DNA from: Lachnospiraceae bacterium
GTDB lineage: Bacteria > Bacillota > Clostridia > Lachnospirales > Lachnospiraceae
Length of the DNA: 64,000 bases
Assembly (NCBI GenBank): GCA_910575105.1
Contig: CAJTDK010000004.1
Coordinates: 248,001 to 312,000, forward strand
Reading direction: 5' to 3'
Part shown: piece by piece, positions 16,021 through 25,774 of the stretch
How positions within the stretch are numbered: position 1 is the stretch's first letter
How the letters are laid out: every line of letters starts with the position of its first letter
Notes under the pieces: generated by a model
What the model was told of the DNA's origin: nothing
What the model saw: the letters and a program-made list of their open reading frames with translations, nothing else
Databases searched by the model: none
Translations under genes and position numbers: made by a program

Positions 16021-17376
16021 ATGGCATTTGACAGCTTGACCGAAAAACTTCAGAATGTATTTAAGAATTTAAGGAGCAAAGGCCGTCTTACGGAAGATGA
16101 CGTGAAGGAAGCCTTGAAGGAGATCAAGCGGGCGCTTCTTGCGGCGGACGTTAACTTTAAGGTGGTAAAGGACTTTGTTAAGAGCGTACAGGAGAGGGCC
16201 GTCGGCCAGGATGTGATGAACGGCCTTAATCCCGGGCAGATGGTCATCAAGATCGTGAACGAGGAGCTTGTCAGCCTTATGGGCGCTGAGACTACGGAGA
16301 TCAGGCTGCAGCCGGGAAGCGCTGTTACGGTAATCCTGATGGCGGGGCTTCAGGGCGCAGGTAAGACGACGACGACAGCCAAGCTTGCGGGTAAGTATAA
16401 GCAGAAAGGAAAGAAGCCGCTCCTGGTGGCCTGTGACATATACCGGCCGGCTGCCATTAAGCAGTTGCAGGTGAACGGCGAGAAGCAGGGTGTGGAAGTA
16501 TTTTCCATGGGCGAAAGCCACAAGCCTGCGGACATTGTCAGGGCGTCCTTAGAGCACGCCAGAAAGAACGGCAATAATATCGTGATCTTAGATACTGCCG
16601 GCCGTCTGCATATTGACGAGGATATGATGGCGGAGCTTCAGGAGATCAAGGATACGGTGGACGTTCACCAGACCATCCTTGTTATCGACGCCATGACCGG
16701 GCAGGACGCGGTGAATGTGGCCAAGGAGTTCAATGAGAAGGTGGGCGTTGACGGCGTGATCGTCACCAAGCTTGACGGCGATACGAGAGGCGGTGCGGCG
16801 CTGTCGGTCAAGGCAGTGACCGGTAAGCCTATACTTTATGTGGGGATGGGTGAGAAACTTTCTGATCTGGAGCAGTTTCATCCGGACCGGATGGCATCCC
16901 GGATACTTGGCATGGGAGACGTGCTTACGCTGATCGAGAAGGCGGAGGCCGAGATTGATGAAGAAAAAGCGAAGGAGATGTCGAGGAAGCTTAAGAAAGC
17001 CCAGTTCGACTTCGAGGATTATCTGGAGAGTATTTCCCAGATGAAGAAGATGGGCGGTATTGGCAGCATCATGAGCATGATTCCGGGTATGGGCGGCATT
17101 CCCGGCATGGGGAAGATGAAGGGCTTAGATGAAGATGAGACAGAAGCCGCCGAGAAGCGCATGGCGCGTATGGAGGCGATCATCTACTCCATGACTCTTG
17201 AGGAGAGAAGGAACCCGGATGTTTTAAATCCGTCGAGGAAGCATAGGATCGCCAGGGGAGCCGGCGTAGATATCAGTGAAGTGAACCGCATGGTGAAGCA
17301 GTTCGGCGAGATGAAGAAGATGATGAAGATGATGGGAAAGGGCGGCCGCAAGGGTAAGTTCCGGATGCCTTTTTAG
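16021..17376 (+). CDS. ffh: Signal recognition particle protein Ffh (SRP54)
   Basis: 451 residues. N domain (1-85), GTPase G domain with P loop GLQGAGKTTTTAKL near residue 107, DTAGRLHID (G3) near 190, TKLDGDTRGGAAL (G4/closing loop) near 247, and a Met-rich M domain from about 300 with MMKMMGKGG at the end. It binds SRP RNA and signal peptides and docks with FtsY to bring nascent membrane proteins to SecYEG. Length is normal. It lies in the ylxM-ffh-rpsP-khpA-rimM-trmD cluster. Confidence 0.98.
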   Translation: MAFDSLTEKLQNVFKNLRSKGRLTEDDVKEALKEIKRALLAADVNFKVVKDFVKSVQERAVGQDVMNGLNPGQMVIKIVNEELVSLMGAETTEIRLQPGSAVTVILMAGLQGAGKTTTTAKLAGKYKQKGKKPLLVACDIYRPAAIKQLQVNGEKQGVEVFSMGESHKPADIVRASLEHARKNGNNIVILDTAGRLHIDEDMMAELQEIKDTVDVHQTILVIDAMTGQDAVNVAKEFNEKVGVDGVIVTKLDGDTRGGAALSVKAVTGKPILYVGMGEKLSDLEQFHPDRMASRILGMGDVLTLIEKAEAEIDEEKAKEMSRKLKKAQFDFEDYLESISQMKKMGGIGSIMSMIPGMGGIPGMGKMKGLDEDETEAAEKRMARMEAIIYSMTLEERRNPDVLNPSRKHRIARGAGVDISEVNRMVKQFGEMKKMMKMMGKGGRKGKFRMPF

Positions 17377-17479
17377 CGGGAAGTTTTCGGCAGCTCTTTT
17401 GGGCAGATGATTAATGGTTATACCGCAGTCAAGTGCGATATACAATATATTTTTTGAAAATTCATGGAGGTGAAAGAAA

Positions 17480-17725
17480 ATGGCAGTAAAAATCAGATTA
17501 AGAAGAATGGGACAGAAGAAGGCTCCTTTCTATAGAATCATCGTGGCAGATTCCAGATCACCAAGAGACGGTAAATTTATCGATGAGATTGGAACCTATG
17601 ATCCGAACTGTGATCCGAGCGCTATTTCCGTAGATGAGGAAGCGGCTAAGAAGTGGCTCAGCACAGGTGCGCAGCCGACAGAGACGGTAAGCAAGATCTT
17701 TAAGGCGGCCGGCATCGAAAAATAG
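17480..17725 (+). CDS. rpsP: 30S ribosomal protein S16
   Basis: 81 residues. Start [20 protein letters not shown] and the family's [22 protein letters not shown] block are intact. Small-subunit protein needed for 30S assembly. Ribosome site CATGGAGGTGAAAGAAA precedes the ATG. It leads the conserved rpsP-khpA-rimM-trmD order. Confidence 0.98.
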   Translation: MAVKIRLRRMGQKKAPFYRIIVADSRSPRDGKFIDEIGTYDPNCDPSAISVDEEAAKKWLSTGAQPTETVSKIFKAAGIEK

Positions 17726-17752
17726 GTATATTATGCCCCGGAGGTATATAAT

Positions 17753-17983
17753 ATGAAAGAACTGGTAGAAGTAATCACAAAGGCCTTGGTGGATTCCCCT
17801 GAGGAAGTGGTGGTGACAGAGCGTGAGGATAAGAAGACGACTGTCCTTGAGGTCAGGGTGGCCGAGTCCGATATGGGCAAGGTCATCGGCAAGCAGGGAC
17901 GCATTGCCAAAGCGATTCGCTCGGTAGTGAAGGCTGCCGCTGCCAAGAAAGATAAAAAGGTCGTTGTGGATATTATGGATTAA
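17753..17983 (+). CDS. khpA: KH-domain RNA-binding protein KhpA (YlqC)
   Basis: 76 residues, a single KH domain with the GxxG loop in 'DMGKVIGKQGRIAKAIRSVV' near residues 40-55. In Firmicutes KhpA pairs with KhpB (Jag/EloR) to bind small RNAs and influence cell elongation. It lies 27 bp after rpsP in the usual position. Confidence 0.95.
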   Translation: MKELVEVITKALVDSPEEVVVTEREDKKTTVLEVRVAESDMGKVIGKQGRIAKAIRSVVKAAAAKKDKKVVVDIMD

Positions 17984-17998
17984 TTTAAAAATTTTTAT

Positions 17999-18034
17999 CA
18001 GAGACAGGTCAGAAAAGTACGGCCTGTCTCTCGT
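17999..18034 (+). terminator. Hairpin between khpA and rimM
   Basis: GAGACAGG-tcagaaaagtacgg-CCTGTCTC, followed by GTACATTTTT. It could partly terminate or attenuate transcription inside the operon. Confidence 0.55.
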
Positions 18035-18093
18035 ACATTTTTGCATAATTTAAAAAAAATCTATGCAAGGCGGTATAAGGAGTAGTAAAATAT

Positions 18094-18600
18094 ATGGAAG
18101 AGATGCTTAAGGTGGGGGTGATCACTTCCACCCACGGCGTGCGGGGTGAAGTGAAGGTATTTCCTACCACAGACGATCCGGCGCGTTTTCGGAAATTGCG
18201 GAAGGTAATTCTTGATACTGGAAAAGAAAGCTTGTCCCTTACGATTCAGAATGTAAAGTTTTTCAAGCAGTTTGTCATTGTGAAGTTTGAAGGGATTGAT
18301 GATATAAATGATATCGAAAAATATAAAAAATACCCGTTATATGTGAGCAGAGAGGATGCGGTGCCTCTTGAGGAAGATGAGTATTTTATCGCGGACATGA
18401 TCGGGCTTGCGGCAGAGACAGAGGACGGGGAGTATTTCGGCATCCTGAAGGATGTGATCACAACGGGGGCAAATGATGTGTATGTCATTGACAGCGAAAG
18501 ACATGGCGAGGTGCTTATCCCGGCCATTAAGGAATGTATCCTCGACGTGGATGTCCGGTCGGGCAGGATGAAGATACATCTGATGGACGGGCTGATATAA
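18094..18600 (+). CDS. rimM: 16S rRNA processing protein RimM
   Basis: 168 residues. N-terminal beta-barrel with 'VITSTHGVRGEVKVFPTTD' near residues 9-27 and a C-terminal PRC barrel with 'DDVYVI ... EVLIPAIKECIL'. It binds S19 and aids maturation of the 30S head. Usual length and usual place before trmD. A dyad around 17998-18035 (AGACAGGTC.../...GGCCTGTCTC) lies upstream and may end or attenuate the rpsP-khpA transcript. Confidence 0.95.
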   Translation: MEEMLKVGVITSTHGVRGEVKVFPTTDDPARFRKLRKVILDTGKESLSLTIQNVKFFKQFVIVKFEGIDDINDIEKYKKYPLYVSREDAVPLEEDEYFIADMIGLAAETEDGEYFGILKDVITTGANDVYVIDSERHGEVLIPAIKECILDVDVRSGRMKIHLMDGLI

Positions 18601-18626
18601 CAGATGAGATCAGACAGGTGAAGAAT

Positions 18627-19451
18627 ATGGATTTTTATATTATGACATTGTTCCCGGACATGGTGACGGACGGGCTGAATACGAGTATTACCGGAAGAGC
18701 CGCCGGGAAAGGGCTTTTATCGATCGAGGCGGTGAATATCCGGGATTATGCGTTTAATAAGCATAACAGCGTGGATGATTATCCTTACGGAGGCGGAGCG
18801 GGGATGCTGATGCAGGCAGAGCCGGTGTACCAGTGCTATGAGGCCGTGAAGGAGAAGATCCGGATGAACCGTCTGAAAAAGGAAAAGAAGACCGGCGCGG
18901 CCAAAGTCTGCGGTGCGGTGAAAGCTTCTGATGAGGAACGGTCTTTTAGGGTAGTCTATCTCTCCCCCCAAGGGCGTACCTTCTGCCAGTCTATGGCAGA
19001 GGAGTTTGCCAGGGAAGATGAACTGGTTCTGCTCTGCGGACATTATGAAGGAATTGACGAGCGTGTACTGGAGGAGATCGTGACGGATTATGTATCCGTG
19101 GGAGATTATGTGCTGACCGGGGGAGAGCTTCCGGCCATGATCATCGTGGATGCAGTTGCAAGGCTTGTGCCGGGCGTGCTCCACAACAACGCTTCGGCAG
19201 AATTTGAGAGTTTCCAGGACAATCTTTTAGAATATCCCCAATATTCCAGGCCAGAGGTATGGCATGAGAAAAGAGTTCCGGAGGTTCTGCTTTCCGGCCA
19301 TCATGCCAATGTGGAGAAATGGAGGCGTGAGCAGTCAGTCATCCGGACGGCCAGAAACAGACCGGATCTTTTAAGGCGGGCCGAGCTTACCACCGCAGAA
19401 CAGGAACTGGCAGAAGAGATAATACGACAAAATGAGGAGAAGGGATGGTGA
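18627..19451 (+). CDS. trmD: tRNA (guanine-N1)-methyltransferase TrmD
   Basis: 274 residues from ATG 18627 after CAGACAGGTGAAGAAT. Makes m1G37 in tRNAs that read CNN codons, preventing +1 frameshifts, using SAM. The trefoil-knot SAM site is visible: 'LLCGHYEGIDERV' and 'VGDYVLTGGELPAM'. It is about 30 residues longer than typical because of a Lys-rich insert (MNRLKKEKKTGAAKVCGAVK, near residues 78-97). Confidence 0.97.
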   Translation: MDFYIMTLFPDMVTDGLNTSITGRAAGKGLLSIEAVNIRDYAFNKHNSVDDYPYGGGAGMLMQAEPVYQCYEAVKEKIRMNRLKKEKKTGAAKVCGAVKASDEERSFRVVYLSPQGRTFCQSMAEEFAREDELVLLCGHYEGIDERVLEEIVTDYVSVGDYVLTGGELPAMIIVDAVARLVPGVLHNNASAEFESFQDNLLEYPQYSRPEVWHEKRVPEVLLSGHHANVEKWRREQSVIRTARNRPDLLRRAELTTAEQELAEEIIRQNEEKGW

Positions 19452-19452
19452 T

Positions 19453-22365
19453 ATGGTGGATATTAAGGAGAAGGGAAAAAGCCTGGATTCAGCACCGATT
19501 ACCGGACATATGCAGGCGATCAGCGGCACTTATCACAGGATACTGCGCGTGGATCTTTTAAGGGACCGGTATGATGTGGTGAAGATGAACCCGGAGGACA
19601 GGAGTTTCGGGTACGGCACAGACAGCTTTGCAAGCTGGCTTGGGCAGTTTATTTATAATGGAGGAATCCATTCGGACGATATGAATAGTTTTATTTCATT
19701 CACGCGCCCGGAGCATTTAAAACAGGTTCTCGATTCCGGGGGAAAGACGCTGAGCTGCTGCTACCGGAGACGGTCGGGGAATGAATTCCGCTGGAACCTG
19801 ATGGAGGTCGTGCCGGATACACAGGAAGGCAGTCCGTATATCTTTCTGTATGTGAAGGATATTCATGACATCCTGCAGGAGAGTCTGGAGCTTGACGATG
19901 CCAGTGTGCGTGTGCAGGAGGTCATCCGTACGCTGGGAGAGCAGAATTTCGGCGTATATGGGATTGACCTTAATACTGGGGAGGCGAATCTTGTCCGGGA
20001 GAACGGACATACCCATACAGGGTGGAGATCCTGGACGCTCCAGTGGGATGAGCTTATGGAGTCCCGTCTGATGAAGCAGATCCATCCATCGGATAAGGAC
20101 AAATTCTATGAAAGATTTTCCCTGGAGGGACTGCGCCGGACGAAGAATACGGATGTGCAGAAGATGGATATGCTCTGCCAGTGGCGCGGGGAGGAGGACC
20201 ACGAGTACCGGTATATGGCTGTGATTGCCTATTACGGACAGAAGCACAGTACAAAAAATTATACGATCCTTGCCCTGCAGAATGTCGACAGGCGTGTCCG
20301 CCAGGAGCATACGCTTTCACTGCGGGATATGCAGCTTGCAGCGATCTTAAAGTCCCGCTACAGCGTCATGACTACCGTTTATCTGGAGAACGGCCAGTGC
20401 GACCGGATCTGGATCAATGAAAACAGCCAGATGAACAATGTCCTTTCGGGTAATTATAACCAGTATTTTCACCAGGCGCTGGAGAATTCTGTGCATCCTG
20501 ATGATGCAGAGGTTTTCCGGCAGGTGATGAGTCCGGAGCATCTGTATCAAAAGGCTGCCGGCACGAGAGAGTATTCGGAGGAGATCTGCCAGTACCGCAT
20601 GACGGGGTCGTCCCTGCGGTGGCTTGAGCAGCACGTGATTTATTCCCGCCAGGGCAGCAGGGTGTCGGTCAATATTCTGGGTCGGGACATTACCAGGAAG
20701 AAGATCGATGAGGAACTGCGGCATAAGGAAGAGCAGGAGAAGGCGGATATCATAAGGACTCTCGGCGGTATGTTTTTTGCTACCTATTACGCAGACCTTG
20801 ATCAGGACTCTTTCCAGAGCGTGACCCATCTTAAGGAGGTGGAGCAGGCGACAGAAGGAAAAGTAGATTATGCCACAGGGCTTAAGATCTACGCGGATAA
20901 TTTCATTCATCCGGACGACAGGGAGGAATATCTGCGTGTCTTAAGTGTCCAGAACTTGAAAAAAACATTAAGTCCCAGCAATCCTTATGTGACGCTGGCG
21001 TATCGAAAGATGCCGGAAAATCCCGATACGAAGCCGGAGGACTACGGGTGGATCCGCAGCACGGCCGTTATGTCTCAGACTGATGCATCAGGAAGAGCCA
21101 GGTCCATCGTGTATGCGGCACAGGATGTGACGGAGAGCAAGCGCAAGGAGATGCGGGAGCAGCAGGCGCTGCAGGCGGCCTGCGAAGCGGCGGATTATGC
21201 CAATGCCTCCAAGCAGGAGTTCTTATCCTGCATGAGCCATAATATACGTACGCCCATGAACGGCATTATGGGGATGATCAAAATCGCCGCGGACAATGTG
21301 GATAATCAGGAGAAGGTAAAGAACTGTCTGGATAAGGCTTCATTGTCAAGCCTCCAGCTTCTTTCCACGTTAAACGAGGTACTAGATATCAGCCAGATCA
21401 AGTCCGGAGGCTTCCATCTGGATACGGAGGCGTTCAATCTGTCTGAGCTTATGCAGGATATCGTATCGTCCATCATTCCCAGTGTCAGGGAAAAGGAGCT
21501 TCATCTGGAGGTTTATCCTATGCAGGTGGAGCACAGTGATGTCTACGGAGACTGGCAGAGGCTTCAGCAGATGTTCATGAACATATTGGGGAATTCCGTC
21601 AAATATACGCCGCCGGGCGGCACTCTTGAGATATCCGTGATTGAACGGGAATCCAGGGAGCGGGGCTGCCGGTCGTACGACTTTATGTTCAGTGACAACG
21701 GCATTGGTATGGAGGAGGAGTTTGTCCGGCATATTTTCGAGCCCTTCAGCCGCGCGGCGGATTCCAAAGTCAGCCAGATTGACGGTATCGGCCTGGGCAT
21801 GTCCATCGCCCAGAATATTGCCCGCATGATGGGCGGGGCTATCAGCGTGGAGAGTGAGACAGGAAAGGGGACGACGTTTACCGTCACGCTTATCCTGAGG
21901 CTGCAGAATCCGGCGGAACATTGCGAAAGCCTTTCCGTTGCGGACGCGGCTGAGTTGTCTGAGACAGTATTCAGAGGCTGCCGGATACTTCTGGTGGAGG
22001 ATAATGAGCTGAACCAGGAGATTGCCATGGAGCTGATCGGGGAGATCGGGGCTATGGTGGAATGTGCGTCGGACGGGCGTAAGGGGCTTCAGCGGTTTGC
22101 CGAGATGCCGGAAGGGTATTATGACATGATCCTTATGGATATCCAGATGCCGGTGATGAATGGCTTTGAAGCTACCAGGGCTATCCGCAAGCTTCCCCGG
22201 GCAGATGCTGCCGCCATACCGATCATCGCCCTGTCGGCAAACGTCTCGCCGGAAGATATTGCCACAGGCCGGGAGTCCGGGATGAACGAGCATATCGCCA
22301 AGCCTCTAGACATTCCGCAGCTTATGGAGCACATGGCCTACTGGCTGAAGGACAGAAGGCAGTAA
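19453..22365 (+). CDS. Hybrid sensor histidine kinase with PAS-type sensors and receiver
   Basis: 970 residues from ATG 19453, one base after the trmD stop. No membrane segments, so a cytoplasmic sensor. Residues about 30-570 hold several PAS-like sensor domains (three repeats with HPDD/HPSDK-type turns and 'VTESKRKEM' exits). The phospho-accepting His 596 is in MSHNIRTPMNGIMG; the ATPase domain has N box, DNGIGM and GIGLGMSI. A C-terminal receiver has Asp 896 in MILMDIQMPVMNG. No HPt domain or output regulator is encoded nearby, so the target is unknown. Its position between trmD and rplS, which are usually adjacent, makes it an insertion into a conserved cluster. Confidence 0.92.
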   Translation: MVDIKEKGKSLDSAPITGHMQAISGTYHRILRVDLLRDRYDVVKMNPEDRSFGYGTDSFASWLGQFIYNGGIHSDDMNSFISFTRPEHLKQVLDSGGKTLSCCYRRRSGNEFRWNLMEVVPDTQEGSPYIFLYVKDIHDILQESLELDDASVRVQEVIRTLGEQNFGVYGIDLNTGEANLVRENGHTHTGWRSWTLQWDELMESRLMKQIHPSDKDKFYERFSLEGLRRTKNTDVQKMDMLCQWRGEEDHEYRYMAVIAYYGQKHSTKNYTILALQNVDRRVRQEHTLSLRDMQLAAILKSRYSVMTTVYLENGQCDRIWINENSQMNNVLSGNYNQYFHQALENSVHPDDAEVFRQVMSPEHLYQKAAGTREYSEEICQYRMTGSSLRWLEQHVIYSRQGSRVSVNILGRDITRKKIDEELRHKEEQEKADIIRTLGGMFFATYYADLDQDSFQSVTHLKEVEQATEGKVDYATGLKIYADNFIHPDDREEYLRVLSVQNLKKTLSPSNPYVTLAYRKMPENPDTKPEDYGWIRSTAVMSQTDASGRARSIVYAAQDVTESKRKEMREQQALQAACEAADYANASKQEFLSCMSHNIRTPMNGIMGMIKIAADNVDNQEKVKNCLDKASLSSLQLLSTLNEVLDISQIKSGGFHLDTEAFNLSELMQDIVSSIIPSVREKELHLEVYPMQVEHSDVYGDWQRLQQMFMNILGNSVKYTPPGGTLEISVIERESRERGCRSYDFMFSDNGIGMEEEFVRHIFEPFSRAADSKVSQIDGIGLGMSIAQNIARMMGGAISVESETGKGTTFTVTLILRLQNPAEHCESLSVADAAELSETVFRGCRILLVEDNELNQEIAMELIGEIGAMVECASDGRKGLQRFAEMPEGYYDMILMDIQMPVMNGFEATRAIRKLPRADAAAIPIIALSANVSPEDIATGRESGMNEHIAKPLDIPQLMEHMAYWLKDRRQ

Positions 22366-22406
22366 CCGGACCAGGATTCTGCGCAAAATATTTTTGTCGA
22401 AAAACC

Positions 22407-22435
22407 TTGCTATTATATCCTAAGTGTGCTAAACT
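22407..22435 (+). promoter_or_regulatory. Probable rplS promoter
   Basis: TTGCTA at 22407-22412, 17-bp spacer, TAAACT at 22430-22435 with an upstream TG (extended -10). It lies about 80 bp before rplS and would allow expression apart from the sensor kinase. Confidence 0.45.
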
Positions 22436-22516
22436 ATAACATGTTGTGAAGAAATGGATGGTCCTCTGGTATAAGTATATATTAAGAACATCTAAAACAT
22501 AAGGAGGTCACACATC

Positions 22517-22861
22517 ATGAATGATATTATTAAGAGTATTGAAGCTAAGCAGCTTAAGGAAGTATCAGCGTTCAATGTAGGCGATACCGTGAAGGTATAT
22601 GGTAAGATCAAAGAGGGGAATCGCGAGAGAATTCAGGTTTTCGAAGGCACTGTCATTAAGAAGCAGGGCGGTAGCACAAGAGCTACATTTACCGTAAGGA
22701 AGAGCTCTAACGGTGTCGGCGTTGAGAAGACATGGCCGCTTCACTCACCGAATGTTGAGAAGGTTGAAGTGACAAGAAGAGGTAAAGTAAGAAGAGCGAA
22801 GCTGTTCTACTTAAGAGACCGTGTAGGCAAGAGAGCAAAAGTAAAAGAATTAGTAAAATAA
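22517..22861 (+). CDS. rplS: 50S ribosomal protein L19
   Basis: 114 residues. Family blocks '[22 protein letters not shown]', '[11 protein letters not shown]', '[22 protein letters not shown]' and '[19 protein letters not shown]' are all intact. It lies at the 30S-50S interface. ATAAGGAGGTCACACATC precedes the ATG. A terminator follows. Confidence 0.98.
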   Translation: MNDIIKSIEAKQLKEVSAFNVGDTVKVYGKIKEGNRERIQVFEGTVIKKQGGSTRATFTVRKSSNGVGVEKTWPLHSPNVEKVEVTRRGKVRRAKLFYLRDRVGKRAKVKELVK

Positions 22862-22872
22862 GAAACCAGATA

Positions 22873-22905
22873 AAAGGACAACTACATACCGTAATTGTCC
22901 TTTTT
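22873..22905 (+). terminator. Terminator after rplS
   Basis: AAAGGACAA-ctacataccgtaa-TTGTCCTTTTT. Confidence 0.85.
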
Positions 22906-22927
22906 GTGTTTATGCGTGGAGAGTTGT

Positions 22928-23611
22928 ATGAGAAGAATAAGGGGAGCTGCCGGCCGGGACAGGGTGCGTCCGGGGAAGCGCAATTATGACCTTGAAAAGA
23001 GGCGCCGGCGCCTGGAGAGGAAGAGACGCCGTCAGGAGATGAAGGAGGACGGCACGATCAATGAGGCGGTCCAGGTCATCCGCGAGGGTCTGCCCTATGT
23101 GTGCGGCTGGATCATTAAGATCGGGGTCGTCCTTTTGTTTGCATTTGCCTACGTCTGGTTCTTCGGGCAGAAGGTGAGCATGGTGGGAGATTCCATGAAG
23201 CCGGTCTTAAGTAACGGCGATATGGTCTTAGTAAACCGGATCGTTTATAATGCCATGACGCCTGGACGGGGGGATGTGGTGGTGTTTAAGCCTAAGGGCA
23301 ACAAGAATTCCCATTACTATATCAAGCGCGTTATCGGGCTTCCGGGCGAGACGGTAGAGGTTATAGAGAACAGTATTTTTATCGACGGAGAGAGACTTGA
23401 GGAGGAATATGAGACGAGCGATATCTCGGATCTGGGGATCGCCGCAGACGGGGTAGAGCTTGGAGAGAATGAGTATTTCGTGCTGGGAGACGACAGAGAG
23501 AACAGCGAAGACAGCCGCAGTGCGGACGTGGGAAATGTAAGGCGTAAAGATATCTACGGGAAAGCGTGGTTCGTCTCATCTCCCTTAAAGCACGCCGGAT
23601 TTATCAGATAG
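22928..23611 (+). CDS. lepB: Signal peptidase I (first of two)
   Basis: 227 residues from ATG 22928. A very basic N-terminal 50 residues (RRRRLERKRRRQ) is followed by one membrane helix (about 70-90), then the catalytic domain: nucleophile Ser in MVGDSMKPVL, general base Lys in YYIKRVIGLPGE, and the box E GDDRENSEDSR. It cuts signal peptides from exported proteins on the outer face of the membrane. The long basic cytoplasmic tail is unlike the second copy at 24511. Confidence 0.93.
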   Translation: MRRIRGAAGRDRVRPGKRNYDLEKRRRRLERKRRRQEMKEDGTINEAVQVIREGLPYVCGWIIKIGVVLLFAFAYVWFFGQKVSMVGDSMKPVLSNGDMVLVNRIVYNAMTPGRGDVVVFKPKGNKNSHYYIKRVIGLPGETVEVIENSIFIDGERLEEEYETSDISDLGIAADGVELGENEYFVLGDDRENSEDSRSADVGNVRRKDIYGKAWFVSSPLKHAGFIR

Positions 23612-23622
23612 AGAGGTATAGT

Positions 23623-24468
23623 ATGTATTTTCAATGGTATCCCGGTCATATGACGAAGGCGAAGCGTATGATGCAGGAGAATATAAAGCTTGTCGATCTG
23701 GTGATCGAGCTTGTGGACGCGAGGATTCCCTTAAGCAGCAGGAACCCGGATATCGACGGGCTTTCAAGGAACAAAGCGAGAGTGGTGTTGCTGAATAAGT
23801 CTGATCTGGCGCAGGAGCGGTGGAATGATGCCTGGTGCGGATATTTCGAGGAGAAGGGTTTTCTGGCAGTGAAGGTCAACTCCAAGAAAGGCAGCGGTAT
23901 GAAGGCGCTCCAGAACGTGATCGGAGAGGCTTGCAAAGAGAAGACCTTACGCGACAGGAAGCGGGGGATATTAAACCGTCCTGTGCGCGCCATGGTGGTA
24001 GGCATTCCTAATGTGGGGAAATCTACATTGATCAATGCCCTGGCGGGAAAGGCCTGTACGAAGACCGGTAATAAGCCGGGCGTTACCAAGGGCAAGCAGT
24101 GGATCCGGCTCAACCGCCAAGTGGAGCTTCTTGATACGCCGGGGATCCTGTGGCCTAAGTTCGAGGACCAGAGGGTAGGGCTTTACCTGGCGTTTATCGG
24201 TTCCATCAAAGATGAGATTCTGAATACGGAAGAGCTGGCGACAGCGTTTATTGAACTGATGTGTGCCGAGTATCCCGGGGTTCTTGACGAGAAGTACAAG
24301 ATTAACGGATCCGACGACAGCTACCGGATACTGGAAGCAATCGCAGAAAGCAGGCACTGCCTTGTGCGGGGCAATGAGCTTGACGTGGACAAAGCGGCGG
24401 CTCTGCTTCTGGATGATTTCCGCAACGGCAGGCTTGGAAGGATCACGCTGGAAAAATGCGAGATATAG
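23623..24468 (+). CDS. rbgA: Ribosome biogenesis GTPase RbgA (YlqF)
   Basis: 281 residues from ATG 23623 (GAGAGGTATAGT upstream). Circularly permuted GTPase: G4 NKSDL near residue 65 comes before the P loop GIPNVGKSTLINAL near 130 and DTPG (G3) near 175. The N-terminal 'QWYPGHMTKAKRMM' motif is diagnostic. It drives late 50S assembly (uL16 entry). It lies between the two lepB genes, as in many Firmicutes. Confidence 0.96.
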   Translation: MYFQWYPGHMTKAKRMMQENIKLVDLVIELVDARIPLSSRNPDIDGLSRNKARVVLLNKSDLAQERWNDAWCGYFEEKGFLAVKVNSKKGSGMKALQNVIGEACKEKTLRDRKRGILNRPVRAMVVGIPNVGKSTLINALAGKACTKTGNKPGVTKGKQWIRLNRQVELLDTPGILWPKFEDQRVGLYLAFIGSIKDEILNTEELATAFIELMCAEYPGVLDEKYKINGSDDSYRILEAIAESRHCLVRGNELDVDKAAALLLDDFRNGRLGRITLEKCEI

Positions 24469-24510
24469 CTTTCCGGCTGTGAAATAAAGAGGTTAAGGGG
24501 CATAAAAAAG

Positions 24511-25098
24511 ATGGCGAAGCATAAAAAAGATGAAGAGCTGGAAGTTGAAAAAAGTAATGAGAAAAGTATAATGAGAGAGCTTTTCGGATGGGTGCTCTAT
24601 ATCCTGATCGTCGTAGGGCTTACCTACCTGATCCTCACCTATGTGGGGCAGCGTACGAGGGTGAGCGGCCATTCGATGGAGACGACGCTGAGCGACGGGG
24701 ACAATCTGATTGTAGATAAGCTGTCCTATCGGTTCGGCGACCCGAAGCGGTATGATATTATCGTATTTCCTTATAAGTATAAGGAAAATACATACTATAT
24801 CAAGCGGATCATCGGACTCCCAGGCGAGACGGTCCAGGTGACGGATGGGTATGCGTATATCGACGGGGAGCTTTTGGAGTCTGACGTTTACGGCGCCGAG
24901 ATTATGGATAATTCCGGTATTGCCGGCGAACCGCTTACTCTGGATGAGGACGAATATTTTGTGCTGGGTGACAATCGGAACAACAGCTCGGACAGCCGCG
25001 ACCCCAGCGTGGGTATCCTGACTAGGGATGATCTTCTTGGAAGGGCGTGGATCAGGATCTACCCCTTTGACAAGATGGGAGTGATTAAGCATGAATAA
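24511..25098 (+). CDS. lepB: Signal peptidase I (second copy)
   Basis: 195 residues. Short charged N-terminus, one membrane helix (about 27-47), Ser in [10 protein letters not shown], Lys in [12 protein letters not shown], and box [14 protein letters not shown]. It differs from the first copy in its short N-terminal tail, so the two may serve different substrates or growth stages. The last codons overlap the start of rnhB by 8 bp. Confidence 0.94.
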   Translation: MAKHKKDEELEVEKSNEKSIMRELFGWVLYILIVVGLTYLILTYVGQRTRVSGHSMETTLSDGDNLIVDKLSYRFGDPKRYDIIVFPYKYKENTYYIKRIIGLPGETVQVTDGYAYIDGELLESDVYGAEIMDNSGIAGEPLTLDEDEYFVLGDNRNNSSDSRDPSVGILTRDDLLGRAWIRIYPFDKMGVIKHE

Positions 25099-25750
25099 GC
25101 GGGAGGAGGAAAAGCTGCTGCGGCAGAAAGAGAAGCTTGAAAAGGAGCGCCAGCGCCTGAAAAAGATGCGGATATACGAAGAAGAGTATGGGATGTATGG
25201 GCGTATATGCGGGATCGACGAGGCGGGGAGAGGTCCTCTGGCGGGGCCGGTCGTGGCAGGGGCGGTGATCCTTCCTGCGGATGCACAGATCTTATATCTG
25301 AATGATTCAAAGAAGTTGTCGGAAAAGAGGCGGGAGGCGCTGTATGATGAGATCATGGAGAAGGCGGTCTCGGTGGGCGTCGGGATTATCGGGCCGGAGC
25401 GGATCGAGGAGATCAATATCCTCCAAGCCACTTATGAGGCTATGCGTAAGGCAGTTGCTGACCTTTCGTTGAAGCCGGATGTCCTGCTCAATGATGCGGT
25501 CACTATACCGGAGGTTGAGATCAAACAGGTGCCGGTGATCAAGGGGGACGCAAAGAGTGTATCCATCGCGGCGGCAAGCATTATTGCCAAGGTGACGAGG
25601 GACCGCCTGATGAAAGAATACGATCAGGCCATGCCCGGATATGGATTTGGCAGGCATAAGGGATACGGGACGAAGGAGCATATAGAGAGCCTTAAGAGAC
25701 TGGGGCCGTGCCCGATCCACCGGCGGACATTTATCCGGAAATTCGTGTGA
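25091..25750 (+). CDS. rnhB: Ribonuclease HII
   Basis: 219 residues. Catalytic signature [19 protein letters not shown] near residues 38-56 (Asp and Glu), [11 protein letters not shown], and later acid residues in 'LLNDAV' and 'HKGYGTKEH'. It cuts RNA in RNA-DNA hybrids, including single ribonucleotides. A charged 30-residue helix precedes the core. Translationally coupled to lepB upstream. Confidence 0.97.
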   Translation: MNKREEEKLLRQKEKLEKERQRLKKMRIYEEEYGMYGRICGIDEAGRGPLAGPVVAGAVILPADAQILYLNDSKKLSEKRREALYDEIMEKAVSVGVGIIGPERIEEINILQATYEAMRKAVADLSLKPDVLLNDAVTIPEVEIKQVPVIKGDAKSVSIAAASIIAKVTRDRLMKEYDQAMPGYGFGRHKGYGTKEHIESLKRLGPCPIHRRTFIRKFV

Positions 25751-25774
25751 GCGGAGTATGGAATCGGAACATAT

